The position numbers and the translations under genes were made by a program. The notes beneath the pieces are model-generated. The model worked only from the letters and a program-made list of their open reading frames with translations. It was not told the DNA's origin and did no database searches. A stretch of 7,696 nt of DNA from Verrucomicrobia bacterium UBA740 (GTDB taxonomy: Bacteria; Verrucomicrobiota; Kiritimatiellia; RFP12; UBA1067): the NCBI GenBank assembly GCA_002298665.1, contig DBKW01000077.1, positions 1 to 7,696 of the forward strand, given 5' to 3'. This document shows, piece after piece, positions 7,493 to 7,696 of this stretch; position 1 is the first letter of the stretch; every line of letters begins with the position of its first letter.

Positions 7493-7596
7493 TCTCTTCG
7501 TTTCGCGGCGTTCGGACCCTGTCTTGGGCGTTCCGGCGGGTTAGATGGGGACGGTAGTCCGGATGACCTTGGGTTTTTGATCGATATTTGCCCATC

Positions 7597-7624
7597 TTGT
7601 GTTTGATTTCGTCTGAAAACACAA
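7597..7624. repeat. AT-rich inverted repeat with 8-bp perfect arms
   Basis: TTGTGTTT (7597-7604) pairs perfectly with AAACACAA (7617-7624) around a 12-nt loop, within the AT-rich part of the downstream intergenic region. No T-run follows on either strand, so it is not a classical terminator. It could be an operator or part of a control region for a gene beyond the window. Confidence 0.3.
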
Positions 7625-7632
7625 ATTAACGC

Positions 7633-7648
7633 GCAAGCTCTCGCTTGC
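7633..7648. repeat. Perfect 6-bp palindromic hairpin
   Basis: GCAAGC (7633-7638) pairs with GCTTGC (7643-7648) around the loop TCTC. Only the dinucleotide TT occurs two bases downstream, so terminator function is not supported. The right half shares TCTCGCTTG with the inverted repeat upstream of the operon (32-40). Confidence 0.3.
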
Positions 7649-7662
7649 CGTTATCCCGTTCC

Positions 7663-7693
7663 CGTGCCCATGAGATTTTTTCTCATCGGCACG
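7663..7693. repeat. Long hairpin with T5 loop at the window edge
   Basis: CGTGCCCATGAGA (7663-7675) pairs with TCTCATCGGCACG (7681-7693) at 12 of 13 positions around a loop of five T. It is the longest hairpin noticed in the window. No T-tract is visible after it on the + strand before the window ends, and none precedes it that would serve the minus strand. It could be an operator or a structured leader of the next gene, or a terminator whose tail lies outside the window. Confidence 0.4.
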
Positions 7694-7696
7694 AGA

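Larger units (their letters stand above)
7279..7696. other. Intergenic region without a convincing gene
   Basis: The 418 bases after the GH50-like gene show no open frame with a credible ribosome binding site and coding character. A minus-strand open frame crossing much of it has Arg/Ser/Pro-rich composition and runs through a 22-bp repeat that is out of step with codons, so it is treated as spurious. There is no GC-rich stem followed by a T-run just after the stop codon, so the operon's terminator is not identified. The first part (7279-7560) is GC-rich and repeat-bearing; 7567-7630 is clearly more AT-rich and may hold control sequences for a gene beyond the window. Confidence 0.6.

Noticed and set aside
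7245..7622. A 125-codon minus-strand open frame in the downstream intergenic region
   Set aside because: Composition is Arg/Ser/Pro/Thr-rich, it overlaps the end of the GH50-like gene, and it crosses a 22-bp repeat that changes codon phase at each copy.

Overview
The window is GC-rich DNA with three closely spaced genes, all on the + strand and all with N-terminal signal peptides. Their products are a leucine-rich-repeat (BspA/LRR_5-like) secreted protein, a 1201-residue multidomain glycoside hydrolase of the (beta/alpha)8 clan GH-A type, and a 688-residue GH50-like (beta-agarase/beta-galactosidase type) enzyme. No phylogenetic marker is present. The pairing of very large secreted GH-A enzymes with LRR_5 proteins, the high GC and the absence of SusC/SusD genes would fit a polysaccharide-degrading member of the PVC group (Kiritimatiellota, Lentisphaerota or Verrucomicrobiota) from a gut or aquatic community. 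That placement is inference and weakly held.

Layout. Bases 1-315 form a non-coding upstream region with a good sigma-70-like promoter (TTGAAT, 17-bp spacer, TATACT; 38-66). It is followed by a leader of about 240 nt containing a perfect 9-bp hairpin, and then a strong Shine-Dalgarno before the first gene (316-1560). After a 49-nt gap the second gene runs from 1610 to 5215. Its stop codon overlaps the ATG of the third gene (5212-7278) in an ATGA arrangement, so genes 2 and 3 are very probably translationally coupled and all three probably form one operon. Bases 7279-7696 contain no convincing gene. They hold a 22-bp-periodic repeat whose copies form hairpins with identical loop cores, an AT-rich stretch, and several inverted repeats near the window edge.

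How the genes may work together. Both enzymes carry recognisable paired catalytic glutamates and are predicted to be exported, so the operon looks like a small set for extracytoplasmic breakdown of a glycan. A galactose-containing polymer is suggested by the GH50-like member. The LRR protein may bind the substrate, the cell surface or a partner. No transporter, sulfatase or regulator is visible.

The most notable observation is inside the second gene. After its catalytic barrel and beta-sandwich, the protein appears to repeat the same barrel-plus-sandwich layout. In the second copy the positions matching both catalytic glutamates are Lys and Asn, and one beta/alpha unit seems to be missing. 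This would be an active enzyme fused in tandem to a dead, shortened copy of itself.
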